From Streptomyces sp. 11x1 (GTDB taxonomy: Bacteria; Actinomycetota; Actinomycetes; Streptomycetales; Streptomycetaceae), in the NCBI RefSeq assembly GCF_032598905.1, contig NZ_CP122458.1, forward strand, positions 8,395,001 through 8,459,000: DNA of 64,000 nucleotides, given 5' to 3'. Shown piece after piece: positions 52,641 through 62,077 of the stretch. Position 1 is the stretch's first letter; every line of letters starts with the position of its first letter. Below the pieces are notes generated by a model that searched no databases, was not told where the DNA came from, and was given only the letters and a program-made list of their open reading frames with translations. A program made the position numbers and the translations under genes.

Positions 52641-54170
52641 TTACTTGACGGCCTTCAGGGCGTTGACGATGCCGAACCCGTAGAAACCGTTCACGCTGGG
52701 GCTGCCTTCGCAAACCGCGTCCTGGACGCCGTCGCCGTTCTGGTCGTACGACGTCGGGCAGGCCTGCTCGTCCGCCTGGGCCTTCAGCAGCCACTGCAGC
52801 TGCTTCGGGGAGGCCCACGGGTGCGTGGACTTCAGCAGCGCGGCGACACCGGCGGCGTGCGGCGACGCCATCGAGGTGCCCTGGAGGTAGCCGTACTCGC
52901 CGTTCGGCATCGTGGACAGGATGCGGCCGTTCTTCGACGGCGTGTCCGGGATCTGGTAGCGGCTGTCACCACCCGGGGCCGCGATGTCGACGACGCCGTT
53001 GCCGTACGTGGAGTAGAACGACTTCTCGTTCTTCACGCCCGTCGCGCTGACCGTGACGATGCCCGGCAGCTGGGTCGGCACGTCGAAGCACTCGCTCGGG
53101 TCGATGGTGCGCTCGACCGGCGTGGTGTCGTTCGGGCTGGACGCGTCCAGGATCGCGTCGGAGGCCAGGTCGTGGTTGGAGTTGCCGGCCGAGGCCAGGT
53201 GCAGGGTGCCCTTCCTGGTGGCGTACTTCTGCGCCCGGTTCACCGCGTCGACGATGGCTTCCTGGTCCGGGTCGTCCACGCAGTTGTAGAGCCACGGGTC
53301 CACGTAGTAGCTGTTGTTCGTGATCTCCACGCCGCGGTCGGCGGCGAAGACGAACGCGCAGACGACCGACTCGGCGTAGAAGAGGCCGCTGGCACGGTCG
53401 GTCACGTTGATGCTGGAGACCTTCACACCCGGCGCGACACCGGCGACACCGACGCCGTTGCGGGCCGCGGCTATCTCACCGGCCACATGGGTGCCGTGGT
53501 AGTCCTGAGGGGTGTACGGGCGCCAGGAGCCCTCGCTGGTGTCCGCGACACCGCCGTTGCAGTTGGCGGACTGGGACTTGGAGAAGTTCGGCGCCAGGTC
53601 CGGGTGGGTGTCGTCGACGCCCGTGTCGATGACGGCGACCGTGACCTTCTTGCTGCCATCGTCGATCTTGGCGGCCTGGTCGGCGCCGATCGAGCGCAGG
53701 TCCCACTGGTCGGCCTCAAGAGGCTCGGCGTCGGGGATGTCCGCCGAGGCGGCCCTCACCTTCGCGGCCTCCGCGTCCGTCAGCATGTCGACGGCGCCCA
53801 GGTCCGTCGTACCGGCGGGGGTCAGCGGCGAGGTCCGGGTGGCACCGGCGGACTGCACCCCACGCGCCGCGCGGATCGTCGCACCGAACGCGGGGTCGGT
53901 CGAGTGGACCACGATCACGCCGATCTTGGCGTAGGTGACCACTATCTTGCCGCCGGCCTTGGTTATCGCCTTCTGCACGGAGGCGATCGTGCGCTTGTCC
54001 GTCTTCGTGTTCACGACGTACGACAGGTTCGGGCCCTCCGCGGTCGCGGCGGTGGACTCCGTGACCGGGGCCGCCGAGGCGACACCCGGCAGGAAACCGA
54101 GCGAGGCGGTCAGCGACAGGACGACCGGCACCGCGAGTGCGAGCTGTCGCCTGGAGCGCAGATGAGCCAT
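52641..54170 (-). CDS. Secreted S8 subtilisin-like serine protease (copy 2)
   Basis: Also 509 residues and co-linear with its neighbour: signal peptide (RRQLALAVPVVLSLTASLGF), I9-like propeptide, then Asp in VAVIDTGVDDTHPDLAPN, His in HGTHVAGEIAA, Asn in ASAGNSNHD and Ser in GTSMASPHAAG. A QNGDGVQDAVCEGSPSVNGFYGFG end mirrors copy 1. The equal length and parallel motifs show a tandem duplication. The 431 bp upstream to the DUF485 start hold no other gene. Confidence 0.93.
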   Translation of the reverse strand: MAHLRSRRQLALAVPVVLSLTASLGFLPGVASAAPVTESTAATAEGPNLSYVVNTKTDKRTIASVQKAITKAGGKIVVTYAKIGVIVVHSTDPAFGATIRAARGVQSAGATRTSPLTPAGTTDLGAVDMLTDAEAAKVRAASADIPDAEPLEADQWDLRSIGADQAAKIDDGSKKVTVAVIDTGVDDTHPDLAPNFSKSQSANCNGGVADTSEGSWRPYTPQDYHGTHVAGEIAAARNGVGVAGVAPGVKVSSINVTDRASGLFYAESVVCAFVFAADRGVEITNNSYYVDPWLYNCVDDPDQEAIVDAVNRAQKYATRKGTLHLASAGNSNHDLASDAILDASSPNDTTPVERTIDPSECFDVPTQLPGIVTVSATGVKNEKSFYSTYGNGVVDIAAPGGDSRYQIPDTPSKNGRILSTMPNGEYGYLQGTSMASPHAAGVAALLKSTHPWASPKQLQWLLKAQADEQACPTSYDQNGDGVQDAVCEGSPSVNGFYGFGIVNALKAVK

Positions 54171-54601
54171 GGGATCTCCACATCATCCTCAAAGAAACCG
54201 GCCCGAGACACACGGGTGCCCGGGCAGGTACATGACGTTGGTGGTGCAGCCCGAAGCTATCCCTGGTCGTCGCCGGCCAGCAATGACTTCACGGGCGGGA
54301 GGCCGAAGTAGAGGGGTAACCCTCGAAGTCACCGCACCTCCCGGCCGTTTCCCCACGGCCGCGTGTCGAACGTGTACGGCTCCCGCGGCGCTTTCCGAAT
54401 CGGTTTTCGAAAGAAACACGCACGGTTGAACCGGTCCTCGTGTGCCGCCGTGACGTTGAGCAGGGAGCGCGAGCACGATCGCGCACCCGTCATCGAAGGA
54501 ACAGAGCCGACCCCATGTCCGAACCCAGTCCGTCCCCCGATCCGACGGCGAAAAAGTCACCGCCCACCGTCGCGAAGGCGGCTCAGACGCGAGGAGACTC
54601 C

Positions 54602-54958
54602 GTGGCAACCGACGCACCGCCCCCAGCGAAGGCCGAGCATCACCTCCCCTCACCCGAGGAGTTCGCCGCGGTCCAGGAGAGCGCCGAGTTCGCCGAACTG
54701 CGCCGCTCCTACCGCTCGTTCGCCTTCCCGCTGACCGTGGGCTTCATCGCCTGGTACCTGCTGTACGTCCTGCTCTCCAACTACGCGGGCGACTTCATGG
54801 GCACCAAGCTCTTCGGCAACATCAACGTCGCCTTCGTCCTCGGCGTCGCACAGTTCGTCACCACGTTCCTCATCGCCTGGTGGTACTCGAAGCACGCCGC
54901 CGCGAAGCTCGACCCCAAGGCCGAGGCGATCAAGTCCCGGATGGAGGGCGGCGCATGA
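54602..54958 (+). CDS. DUF485 membrane protein, partner of the acetate symporter
   Basis: The 118-residue protein has two membrane helices (about residues 37-55 and 75-97) and the DUF485 core FAELRRSYRSFAFPLTVGFIAWYLLYVLLSNYAG. DUF485 genes sit before ActP-type symporters (compare YjcH-ActP). GTG 54602 has GAGGAG about 5 bp upstream and gives normal family length; ATG 54515 would add 29 disordered residues. The stop overlaps the actP start (ATGA). Confidence 0.85.
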   Translation: MATDAPPPAKAEHHLPSPEEFAAVQESAEFAELRRSYRSFAFPLTVGFIAWYLLYVLLSNYAGDFMGTKLFGNINVAFVLGVAQFVTTFLIAWWYSKHAAAKLDPKAEAIKSRMEGGA

Positions 54959-56580
54959 GCTCCGTACAGCAGACGTTCCTCGCGGCCAACGAGGCGAGCC
55001 AGCACCGGCCGCTCATCATCACCCTGTTCGCGCTGTTCGTCCTGGCGACCCTCGGCATCACCATCTGGGCCGGCCGCCAGACCAAGGACGCCGCCGACTT
55101 CTACGCGGGCGGGCGCCAGTTCAGCGCCTTCCAGAACGGCCTCGCGGTCTCCGGCGACTACATGTCGGCCGCGTCCTTCCTCGGTATCGCGGGCGCGATC
55201 GCCCTCTTCGGCTACGACGGCTTCCTCTACTCCATCGGCTTCCTCGTCGCCTGGCTGGTCGCCCTGCTCCTGGTCGCCGAGCCGCTGCGCAACTCCGGCC
55301 GCTACACCATGGGTGACGTGCTCGCGTACCGCATGCGCCAGCGCCCGGTCCGCACCGCGGCCGGCACGTCCACGATCGTCGTCTCGATCTTCTACCTGTT
55401 GGCCCAGATGGCGGGCGCGGGCGTCCTCGTCTCGCTGCTGCTCGGCATCACCTCCGACGCCGGCAAGATCCTGATCGTCGCCCTCGTCGGCGTTCTGATG
55501 ATCGTCTACGTCTCCATCGGCGGTATGAAGGGCACCACCTGGGTCCAGATGGTGAAGGCGGTGCTGCTGATCGGCGGCACGATCCTCATTACGTTCCTGG
55601 TGCTGCTGAAGTTCAACTTCAACATCTCCGATCTGCTCGGCACGGCCGCCGAGAACAGCGGCAAGGGCGCCGCCTTCCTGGAGCCCGGCCTCCAGTACGG
55701 CGCGACCGGCACCTCCAAGCTGGACTTCATCTCCCTCGGCATCGCCCTGATCCTCGGCACCGCGGGCCTGCCGCACATCCTGATCCGCTTCTACACGGTG
55801 CCCAACGCCAAGGCCGCCCGTAAGTCCGTGAACTGGGCCATCGGTATCATCGGCGGCTTCTACCTGATGACCATCGCCCTCGGCTTCGGCGCCGCCGCGC
55901 TGATCTCCCAGGACGAGATCATCGCCTCCAACCCATCGGGCAACACGGCGGCCCCGCTGCTCGCCCTGCACCTCGGCGGTGTCGACTCGGCCTGGGGCGC
56001 GATCCTGCTCGCCACGATCTCGGCGGTGGCCTTCGCGACCATCCTCGCTGTGGTCGCCGGCCTCACCCTCGCCTCGTCGTCCTCCTTCGCGCACGACATC
56101 TACGCCAACGTCATCCGCAAGGGGAAGGCCTCCGGCGCCGAGGAGGTCCGCGCGGCCCGCTGGGCGACCGTAGCCATCGGCATCGTCTCCATCGGCCTCG
56201 GCGCCCTCGCACGCGACCTGAATGTGGCCGGCCTGGTCGCGCTCGCCTTCGCGGTCGCGGCCTCCGCCAACCTGCCGACCATCCTCTACAGCCTCTTCTG
56301 GAAGAGGTTCACCACCCAGGGCGCGCTGTGGTCGATCTACGGCGGTCTGATCGTCGCCGTCGGCCTGGTGCTGTTCTCGCCGGTGGTCTCCGGCGACCCG
56401 AAGGCGATGTTCCCGGACGTCGACTTCGCCTGGTTCCCGCTGAAGAACCCGGGCATCATCTCCATCCCGTTCGGCTTCCTCATGGGCTTCCTCGGCACCG
56501 TCCTGTCCAAGGAGAAGCCGGACGAGGCCAAGTACGCCGAGCTGGAGGTCCGCTCCCTCACGGGTACCGGCGCACACTGA
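54955..56580 (+). CDS. actP: Cation:acetate symporter (ActP-like, SSS family)
   Basis: The 541-residue sodium:solute symporter has 13 helices. Typical motifs are DFYAGGRQFSAFQNGLAVSGDYMSAASFLGIAG, GTAGLPHILIRFYTVPNAKAARKS and TLASSSSFAHDIYAN. ActP imports acetate and related monocarboxylates. It is translationally coupled to the DUF485 gene. A strong 13-bp hairpin begins 18 bp after the stop. Confidence 0.92.
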   Translation: MSSVQQTFLAANEASQHRPLIITLFALFVLATLGITIWAGRQTKDAADFYAGGRQFSAFQNGLAVSGDYMSAASFLGIAGAIALFGYDGFLYSIGFLVAWLVALLLVAEPLRNSGRYTMGDVLAYRMRQRPVRTAAGTSTIVVSIFYLLAQMAGAGVLVSLLLGITSDAGKILIVALVGVLMIVYVSIGGMKGTTWVQMVKAVLLIGGTILITFLVLLKFNFNISDLLGTAAENSGKGAAFLEPGLQYGATGTSKLDFISLGIALILGTAGLPHILIRFYTVPNAKAARKSVNWAIGIIGGFYLMTIALGFGAAALISQDEIIASNPSGNTAAPLLALHLGGVDSAWGAILLATISAVAFATILAVVAGLTLASSSSFAHDIYANVIRKGKASGAEEVRAARWATVAIGIVSIGLGALARDLNVAGLVALAFAVAASANLPTILYSLFWKRFTTQGALWSIYGGLIVAVGLVLFSPVVSGDPKAMFPDVDFAWFPLKNPGIISIPFGFLMGFLGTVLSKEKPDEAKYAELEVRSLTGTGAH

Positions 56581-56597
56581 TCCGGCCCGCCGCGCAC

Positions 56598-56627
56598 GGG
56601 GCCGCCGTAGATCCCTACGGCGGCCCC
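56598..56627 (+). terminator. Strong hairpin terminator after actP
   Basis: A perfect 13-bp stem (GGGGCCGCCGTAG / CTACGGCGGCCCC) with a 4-nt loop ATCC. A second, related hairpin follows at about 56640-56660 (CGTAGGGATCTACGGCG), an inverted copy of the first loop region. Confidence 0.85.
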
Positions 56628-56765
56628 GCGTGCTGTCCGCGTCGTAGGGATCTACGGCGATTCCTCGCCGCGTCTCGTGCGATCGGGCCTGTGATGTTGT
56701 CAGCGCGGTCACGTAGGCTCGCAGATGTCGAACGATTGTGATCCGCCGCGAGGGAGGGGGCCCAC

Positions 56766-57755
56766 GTGCTCATCGACACCTACGGCCGAGTGGCCACCGA
56801 CCTGAGGGTTTCGCTGACCGACCGGTGCAATCTGCGCTGTACGTACTGCATGCCCGAAGAGGGCCTGCAGTGGCTGGCCAAGCCCGACCTGCTCGACGAC
56901 GACGAGATCGTCCGTCTCATCGACATAGCCGTCCGCGTCCTGGGCGTCGAGGAGGTCCGCTTCACCGGCGGTGAGCCGCTCCTGCGCCCCGGCCTGGTCG
57001 GCATCGTGGAGCGCGTGGCGGCCCTCGCCCCCCGCCCCCAGATGTCCCTGACCACCAACGGCATCGGCCTCAAGCGCACGGCGACGGCCCTGAAGGCGGC
57101 CGGCCTGGACCGGGTGAACGTCTCCCTGGACACCCTCCGCCCGGACGTCTTCAAGACCCTCACCCGCCGGGACCGCCTCAAGGACGTCCTGGAGGGCCTG
57201 CAGGCCGCCCGCGACGCCGGCCTGACCCCCGTCAAGGTCAACTCGGTCCTGATGCCGGGCCTGAACGACAACGAGGCGCCCGACCTCCTGGCCTGGGCCG
57301 TCGAGCACGACTACGAGCTGCGTTTCATCGAGCAGATGCCCCTGGACGCCCAGCACGGCTGGAAGCGCGACGGCATGGTGACCGCCGGCGACATCCTGAC
57401 CTCCCTGCGCACCCGCTTCGACCTCACCCCCGAGGGCCAGGACGAACGCGGCTCGGCCCCGGCGGAACGCTGGCTGGTCGACGGCGGCCCCCACCGCGTG
57501 GGCGTCATCGCCTCCGTCACCCGCCCCTTCTGCTCCGCCTGCGACCGCACCCGCCTCACCGCCGACGGCCAGGTCCGCACCTGCCTCTTCGCCCGCGAGG
57601 AGACCGACCTGCGCGCCGCGCTGCGCTCCGGCGCCCCGGACGAGGAGATAGCCCGTATCTGGCGCCTGGCGATGTGGGGCAAGAAGGCGGGCGCGGGCCT
57701 CGACGACCCGTCGTTCGTCCAGCCCGACCGCCCGATGTCGGCGATCGGGGGCTGA
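56766..57755 (+). CDS. moaA: GTP 3',8-cyclase MoaA
   Basis: The 329-residue radical SAM enzyme starts molybdenum cofactor synthesis by converting GTP to 3',8-cyclo-H2GTP. The SAM cluster cysteines are in DRCNLRCTYCMPEEG (C21, C25, C28). FTGGEPLLRPGL follows. The second cluster is in CSACDRTRLTADGQVRTCLF, and the conserved C-terminal GG is present (SAIGG). GTG 56766 has GGAGG about 8 bp upstream. No other moa gene is nearby. Confidence 0.96.
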   Translation: MLIDTYGRVATDLRVSLTDRCNLRCTYCMPEEGLQWLAKPDLLDDDEIVRLIDIAVRVLGVEEVRFTGGEPLLRPGLVGIVERVAALAPRPQMSLTTNGIGLKRTATALKAAGLDRVNVSLDTLRPDVFKTLTRRDRLKDVLEGLQAARDAGLTPVKVNSVLMPGLNDNEAPDLLAWAVEHDYELRFIEQMPLDAQHGWKRDGMVTAGDILTSLRTRFDLTPEGQDERGSAPAERWLVDGGPHRVGVIASVTRPFCSACDRTRLTADGQVRTCLFAREETDLRAALRSGAPDEEIARIWRLAMWGKKAGAGLDDPSFVQPDRPMSAIGG

Positions 57756-57773
57756 CAGCCGCGCCCCAGCCCC

Positions 57774-58025
57774 CTATTCCTTGGGCGATTCCTCGGGCGC
57801 TTCCCACTTCTCCAGCTCGACGACATCCTTCAAGAAGCCCCGCACGCCCAGGAACTGCGACAGATGCTCCCGATGCTCGTCGCACGCGAGCCACGTCTTG
57901 CGCCGCTCAGGCGTGTGCAGCTTCGGGTTGTTCCAGGCGAGCACCCAGACCGCGTCGGCCCGGCACCCCTTGGCCGAACAGATGGGGGAGGACGGATCGG
58001 AGCCGGGGACGTTGAGGATGTTCAC
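57774..58025 (-). CDS. Conserved small zinc-finger-like protein
   Basis: The 83-residue protein has a CX4C pair (C16, C21) and CX2H (C48, H51), a likely treble-clef-like zinc site, with conserved WVLAWNNPKLHTPERRKTWLACDEH. Streptomyces homologues are common but unassigned; one misleading label I recall is acetone carboxylase. It is convergent with moaA. The hairpin at 58066-58101 lies upstream. Confidence 0.75.
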   Translation of the reverse strand: MNILNVPGSDPSSPICSAKGCRADAVWVLAWNNPKLHTPERRKTWLACDEHREHLSQFLGVRGFLKDVVELEKWEAPEESPKE

Positions 58026-58065
58026 GCGTCGACCCTAGCCGCAGGGATCCGGCCGTAGAAAAGGC

Positions 58066-58101
58066 GACGCCGAGCAGCCACGGGGGGAGCTGCCCGGCGT
58101 C
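58066..58101. terminator. Intrinsic hairpin between the small protein and DUF3099 genes
   Basis: GACGCCG-A-GCAGC pairs with GCTGC-C-CGGCGTC (one mismatch) around a 10-nt loop. The gap 58026-58255 holds no gene otherwise. It probably ends the DUF3099 transcript. Confidence 0.6.
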
Positions 58102-58255
58102 GGTCTGTCGCTCCGACGGGGGATGCGGAGCGCGTACGAAGTATGTCACGGGTAGGCCTCTGCCCGGCACAGGAACTACATGATTGATCTGAGCTTTTCT
58201 TGAGCTTGGCGGGTGGCCGGATTCCGCTTCGTACGGACGGTCTCAGGGCCGGAGC

Positions 58256-58639
58256 TCAGGCCCGCTCGCGCGGCTCGCTCCGCCGGCCCGCCGCGCTGTC
58301 GGCCGCAGGGTCGGCCGCGGAGTCCTCCGGGACGGATTCCGCGGGCGGCGTGATCATCGGTCGCATGGGCGCCCGCACGAACGTGGAGGGCAGCGAGGGC
58401 GCGTTCTCCCGGCCCGCGTTGGCGATCACCACGGCGATGTACGGCAGCACCGCGCCGAGCACCAGCGCGACGACCGCGACGTGCCGTTCGACGTTCCAGA
58501 GGACCGCGGCGGCGATCACCGCGAGGGTGCGCACGGACATCGAGATGATGTAGCGACGCTGTCGGCCGCGGACGTCGTCGGCGAGGCCCTGCCGGGCACC
58601 TGTGATCCGGAAGACCTCGACGTTGCCATGCTTCCGCAT
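58256..58639 (-). CDS. DUF3099 membrane protein
   Basis: The 127-residue protein has the DUF3099 N-terminal pattern EVFRITGARQGLADDVRGRQRRYIISM, two membrane helices (about residues 35-50 and 55-75) and a conserved R-AP-MRPM segment. A Pro/Glu/Ser-rich cytoplasmic tail follows. The function is unknown. It is divergent from the GlsB gene; the 244 bp between (58640-58883) contain two copies of GACATGCG-CGTA near 58789 and 58815, and nothing else visible. Confidence 0.8.
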   Translation of the reverse strand: MRKHGNVEVFRITGARQGLADDVRGRQRRYIISMSVRTLAVIAAAVLWNVERHVAVVALVLGAVLPYIAVVIANAGRENAPSLPSTFVRAPMRPMITPPAESVPEDSAADPAADSAAGRRSEPRERA

Positions 58640-58883
58640 CGCGTTCCACCACCTGCCCGTTCGGAGGCACCCGGCCTGTTCCCGCCCGTGTCCGCTCCAG
58701 GGAACGCGGTCCGGACAAGCTCAACGTTACGCCGCGTCTGCGCCGCCTACGAGACCGGGTCACCTTCCACGGAGAGTGCGGGACATGCGCCGTAGCGTGT
58801 ACAGCGGTGCCCGACATGCGGCGTACCGCAGGCAGGCCGACACTGGGCGTAATGCTCACGTCGAGCCGTACGAGGAGGCAGCC

Positions 58884-59165
58884 ATGGGCTGGTTGTGGGC
58901 GATCATCGTGGGATTCGTACTGGGCCTGCTGGCCAAGGCGATCCTCCCGGGCAAGCAGCACAGCCCGCTCTGGCTGACGACGATCTTCGGCATGCTGGGC
59001 GCCGTCCTCGGCAACGCGATCGCACGCGGCTTCGGCGTTGAGGAGACCGCCGGCATCGACTGGAGCCGCCACATCTTCCAGCTGGTCGCCGCGATCGCCA
59101 TCGTGGCCCTGGGCGACATGGCGTACATGGCGACCCTGGGCAAGAGAAAACAACGACGGGTCTGA
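58884..59165 (+). CDS. GlsB/YeaQ/YmgE family membrane protein
   Basis: The 93-residue protein has three hydrophobic helices, with the family pattern MGWLWAIIVGFVLGLLAKAILPG, then TTIFGMLGAVLGNAIARGFGV. Members are stress-linked transglycosylase-associated membrane proteins of unknown biochemical role. GAGGAGG lies 5 bp upstream. A repeat copy (59174-59200) lies in the short gap to the convergent tyrS gene. Confidence 0.85.
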   Translation: MGWLWAIIVGFVLGLLAKAILPGKQHSPLWLTTIFGMLGAVLGNAIARGFGVEETAGIDWSRHIFQLVAAIAIVALGDMAYMATLGKRKQRRV

Positions 59166-59173
59166 GCCCCGTA

Positions 59174-59200
59174 AGGGGCGCGGGGAACCGCGCGAGCAAC
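59174..59200. repeat. Short copy of the dispersed intergenic repeat
   Basis: AGGGGCGCGGGGAACCGCGCGA lies between the convergent GlsB and tyrS genes. It shares the core with the copies at 10622-10804, 37584-37656 and 43161-43364. Confidence 0.65.
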
Positions 59201-59242
59201 CACGACGCAGCGGCACTCGCGGGGCCCCACGCCCCTACGGCC

Positions 59243-60511
59243 CTAGGCTCCGGCCACCTCGACCGCGGCCAGGTTCTTCTTCCCCCGCCGCAGCACCAGC
59301 CACCGCCCGTGGATCAGCTCTTCCCGGGAGGGCACCGCGTCTTCGGCGGTGACCTTCACGTTGTTCACGTACGCCCCGCCCTCCTTCACGGTCCGCCGCC
59401 CCGCGGACTTGCTGGGCACCAGCCCGACCTCCGCGAAGAGGTCCACGACCGGCGCCAGCTCGGTCACCTTCGCGTGCGGCAGCTCGGAGAGCGCCGCGGC
59501 CAGCGTCTTCTCGTCCAGCTCCGCCAGCTCGCCCTGACCGAACAGGGCCCGGGACGCGGCGATCACGGCGGCCGTCTGCCGCTCCCCGTGCACCAGCGTC
59601 GTCAGCTCCTCGGCCAGCGCCCGCTGCGCGGCCCGTGCCTGCGGCCGCTCCTCCGTCTGCTTCTCCAACTCCTCAAGCTCCGCACGGGACTTGAAGGACA
59701 GGATTCGCATGTACCGGCTGATGTCCCGGTCGTCCACGTTCAGCCAGAACTGGTAGAACGCGTACGGCGTGGTCATCTCCGGGTCGAGCCAGACGGCGCC
59801 GCCCTCGGTCTTGCCGAACTTGGTGCCGTCCGCCTTGGTCATCAGCGGGGTGGCCAGCGCGTGCGCCTCTACACCGGGCTCCAGCCGGTGGATCAGGTCC
59901 AGGCCGGCCGTGAGGTTGCCCCACTGGTCGCTGCCGCCCTGCTGGAGCGTGCAGCCGTACCTCCGGTAGAGCTGGAGGAAGTCCATGCCCTGGAGGATCT
60001 GGTAGCTGAACTCGGTGTAGCTGATGCCCTGGTCGGACTCCAGACGACGGGCGACGGAGTCCTTCGTCAGCATCTTGTTGACGCGGAAGTGCTTGCCGAT
60101 GTCCCGCAGGAACTCGATGGCGGACAGGCCCTCGGTCCAGTCGAGGTTGTTGACCATGACGGCCGCGTTCTCGCCCTCGAAGGACAGGAACGGCTCGATC
60201 TGGCCGCGCAGCTTTCCGACCCAGCCGGCGACGGTCTCCGGGTCGTTCAGCGTGCGCTCCGCCGTCGGGCGGGGGTCGCCGATCAGGCCCGTCGCACCGC
60301 CGACCAGCGCCAGCGGCCGGTGACCGGCCTGCTGGAGCCGGCGCACGGTGAGCACCTGCACCAGATGTCCGACGTGCAGGGACGGCGCGGTCGGGTCGAA
60401 ACCGCAATAGAACGTGACGGGACCGTCCGCGAGCGCCTTGCGCAAAGCGTCCTCGTCGGTGGACAGGGCGAACAGGCCCCGCCACTTCAGCTCGTCGACG
60501 ATGTCCGTCAC
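59243..60511 (-). CDS. tyrS: Tyrosyl-tRNA synthetase
   Basis: The 422-residue class I synthetase has the HIGH motif in PSLHVGHL (residues 46-49) and a KMSKS-type motif in [11 protein letters not shown]. The tyrosine-binding region is in [19 protein letters not shown] and [14 protein letters not shown]-terminal S4 RNA-binding domain follows ([18 protein letters not shown]). GTG 60511 ([12 protein letters not shown]) gives normal family length; longer in-frame extension is not protein-like. Confidence 0.96.
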   Translation of the reverse strand: MTDIVDELKWRGLFALSTDEDALRKALADGPVTFYCGFDPTAPSLHVGHLVQVLTVRRLQQAGHRPLALVGGATGLIGDPRPTAERTLNDPETVAGWVGKLRGQIEPFLSFEGENAAVMVNNLDWTEGLSAIEFLRDIGKHFRVNKMLTKDSVARRLESDQGISYTEFSYQILQGMDFLQLYRRYGCTLQQGGSDQWGNLTAGLDLIHRLEPGVEAHALATPLMTKADGTKFGKTEGGAVWLDPEMTTPYAFYQFWLNVDDRDISRYMRILSFKSRAELEELEKQTEERPQARAAQRALAEELTTLVHGERQTAAVIAASRALFGQGELAELDEKTLAAALSELPHAKVTELAPVVDLFAEVGLVPSKSAGRRTVKEGGAYVNNVKVTAEDAVPSREELIHGRWLVLRRGKKNLAAVEVAGA

Positions 60512-60561
60512 GGTTCTCGTGTCTCCTCGAGTGGGTCGCACCAGGTGAATCAGGTACGAGG

Positions 60562-61965
60562 TTATACGCCCTGGCTGACAGAACTCATATTGAAATCCGG
60601 CACCCGCAGGGCGGGCATCGCGGCCCTGGTGAAGTAGTCGCTCCACTCGCGCGGCAGCGTCTTCTCCGTGCGCCCGGCCTCCGTGGCCCGGCCGAGCAGG
60701 TCCACCGGCGACTCGTTGAACCGGAAGTTGTTGACCTCGCCCGTGACCTCGCCGTTCTCCACGAGGTAGACGCCGTCCCGGGTCAGCCCGGTCAGCAGCA
60801 GCGTGGCCGGGTCGACCTCGCGGATGTACCAGAGGCAGGTCAGCAGCAGCCCGCGCTCGGTGTCCGCGACCATCTCCTCCAGGGAACGGTCCGCGCCGCC
60901 GTCCAGGATCAGGTTGCCGATCGTCGGCACCACCGGCAGCCCCGTCAGACCCGCGCTGTGCCGGGTCGTCGGCAGGTGCGCGATCTCGCCGCCGCTGATC
61001 CACTCGGTCGCCTTCAGCGGCAGCCCGTTGTCGAACGCCGAGCTGTCGCCGCCGGAGGAGTGGGCCAGCACGAAGGGCGCGGTCTCCAGGCCCGGCTCGT
61101 CGGGGTCGCTGCGCAGGGTCAGCGGCAGTTCGGTCAGCCGCTCGCCGATCCGGGTGCCGCCGCCGTGCTTGCTGAACACCGTCCGGCCCTCCGCCGCGTC
61201 CCGCGCCGACGCCGACCACATCTGGTAGATCAGCAGGTCGGCCACGGCCGTCGGCGGCAGCAGCGTCTCGTACCGTCCGGCGGGCAGCGGCACCCGCCGC
61301 TCGGCCCAGCCCAGGCGTACGGCCAGCTCCGTGTCCAGAGCCGCCGGGTCGACGTCCTTGAAGTCCCGCGTGGAACGCCCCGCCCAGGCGGAACGCTTGC
61401 GGTCCGGGGACTTGGCGTTCAGCTCCAGCGTCCCGTTCGGCTGGTCGTGGCGCAGCCGCAGCCCGGTGGACGTGCCGAGATAGCTCGACACCAGCTCGTG
61501 GTTGGCGAAGCCGTACAGCTCACGCCCGCCCGCCCGCGCGCGTGCGAAGGACTCGCCGAGGGCCGGCGCGAAGTCGGCGAACACGGCGGAGGAGGTCTCG
61601 GCGGGCGCGTCGGTGAAGTCGGGGGAGTGCGGCACCCCCGTGACCAGCGGCTGGGCGTCCTCGGCCGGACCGGCGCCGTGTGCGGCGGCCTCGGCGGCCC
61701 GCACCAGCGGCTCCAGCTCCTCGGCGGTGACGGCGGCCCGCGACACGACGCCGGAGGCGGTGCCCTCCTTGCCGTCGACGGTGGCGACGACGGTCACCGA
61801 CCGGCCCCGGGTGACCCCGTTCGTGGTCAGCGCGTTGCCGGCCCAGCGGAGGTTCGCCGTCGAGTACTCGTCGGCGATCACCACACAGCCGTCGGCCCGG
61901 GAGAGGTCGAGGGCCCGCTCGACGATCTCGTGCGGCTTGTGCGCCTTGCTGCTGCGCGCGCTCAT
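60562..61965 (-). CDS. pmbA: PmbA/TldE-type metalloprotease subunit
   Basis: The 467-residue protein belongs to the TldD/PmbA family but lacks the HExxxH zinc motif, as expected for the TldE-like partner. It shows [37 protein letters not shown], and [18 protein letters not shown]. TldD-TldE complexes degrade unfolded or modified peptides, including microcin precursors. The start codon lies within a 36-bp repeat (61956-61991) also present at the end of tldD. Confidence 0.9.
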   Translation of the reverse strand: MSARSSKAHKPHEIVERALDLSRADGCVVIADEYSTANLRWAGNALTTNGVTRGRSVTVVATVDGKEGTASGVVSRAAVTAEELEPLVRAAEAAAHGAGPAEDAQPLVTGVPHSPDFTDAPAETSSAVFADFAPALGESFARARAGGRELYGFANHELVSSYLGTSTGLRLRHDQPNGTLELNAKSPDRKRSAWAGRSTRDFKDVDPAALDTELAVRLGWAERRVPLPAGRYETLLPPTAVADLLIYQMWSASARDAAEGRTVFSKHGGGTRIGERLTELPLTLRSDPDEPGLETAPFVLAHSSGGDSSAFDNGLPLKATEWISGGEIAHLPTTRHSAGLTGLPVVPTIGNLILDGGADRSLEEMVADTERGLLLTCLWYIREVDPATLLLTGLTRDGVYLVENGEVTGEVNNFRFNESPVDLLGRATEAGRTEKTLPREWSDYFTRAAMPALRVPDFNMSSVSQGV

Positions 61966-62077
61966 CGACCGGCCTCCTGCGTGGTGTTCAGGCTGTGCTC
62001 GCCCGGGGGACGACCCCCGGACCCCCGGCAGATCCCGTGGTGCGCGCTCATCGACCGGCCTCCTGCGTGGTGTTCAG
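61956..62077. repeat. 36-bp direct repeat spanning the tldD-pmbA junction
   Basis: A perfect 36-bp direct repeat (61956-61991 and 62042-62077), including GCGCGCTCATCGACCGGCCT, flanks 50 bp with hairpin sequence CCCGGGGG...CCCCCGG. The right copy carries the end of tldD; the left copy carries the pmbA start. The arrangement suggests an insertion with flanking duplication. Confidence 0.85.

Noticed and set aside
54781..56712. A 643-codon minus-strand frame opposite actP
   Set aside because: Highly acidic antisense artefact; ActP motifs on the plus strand are decisive.
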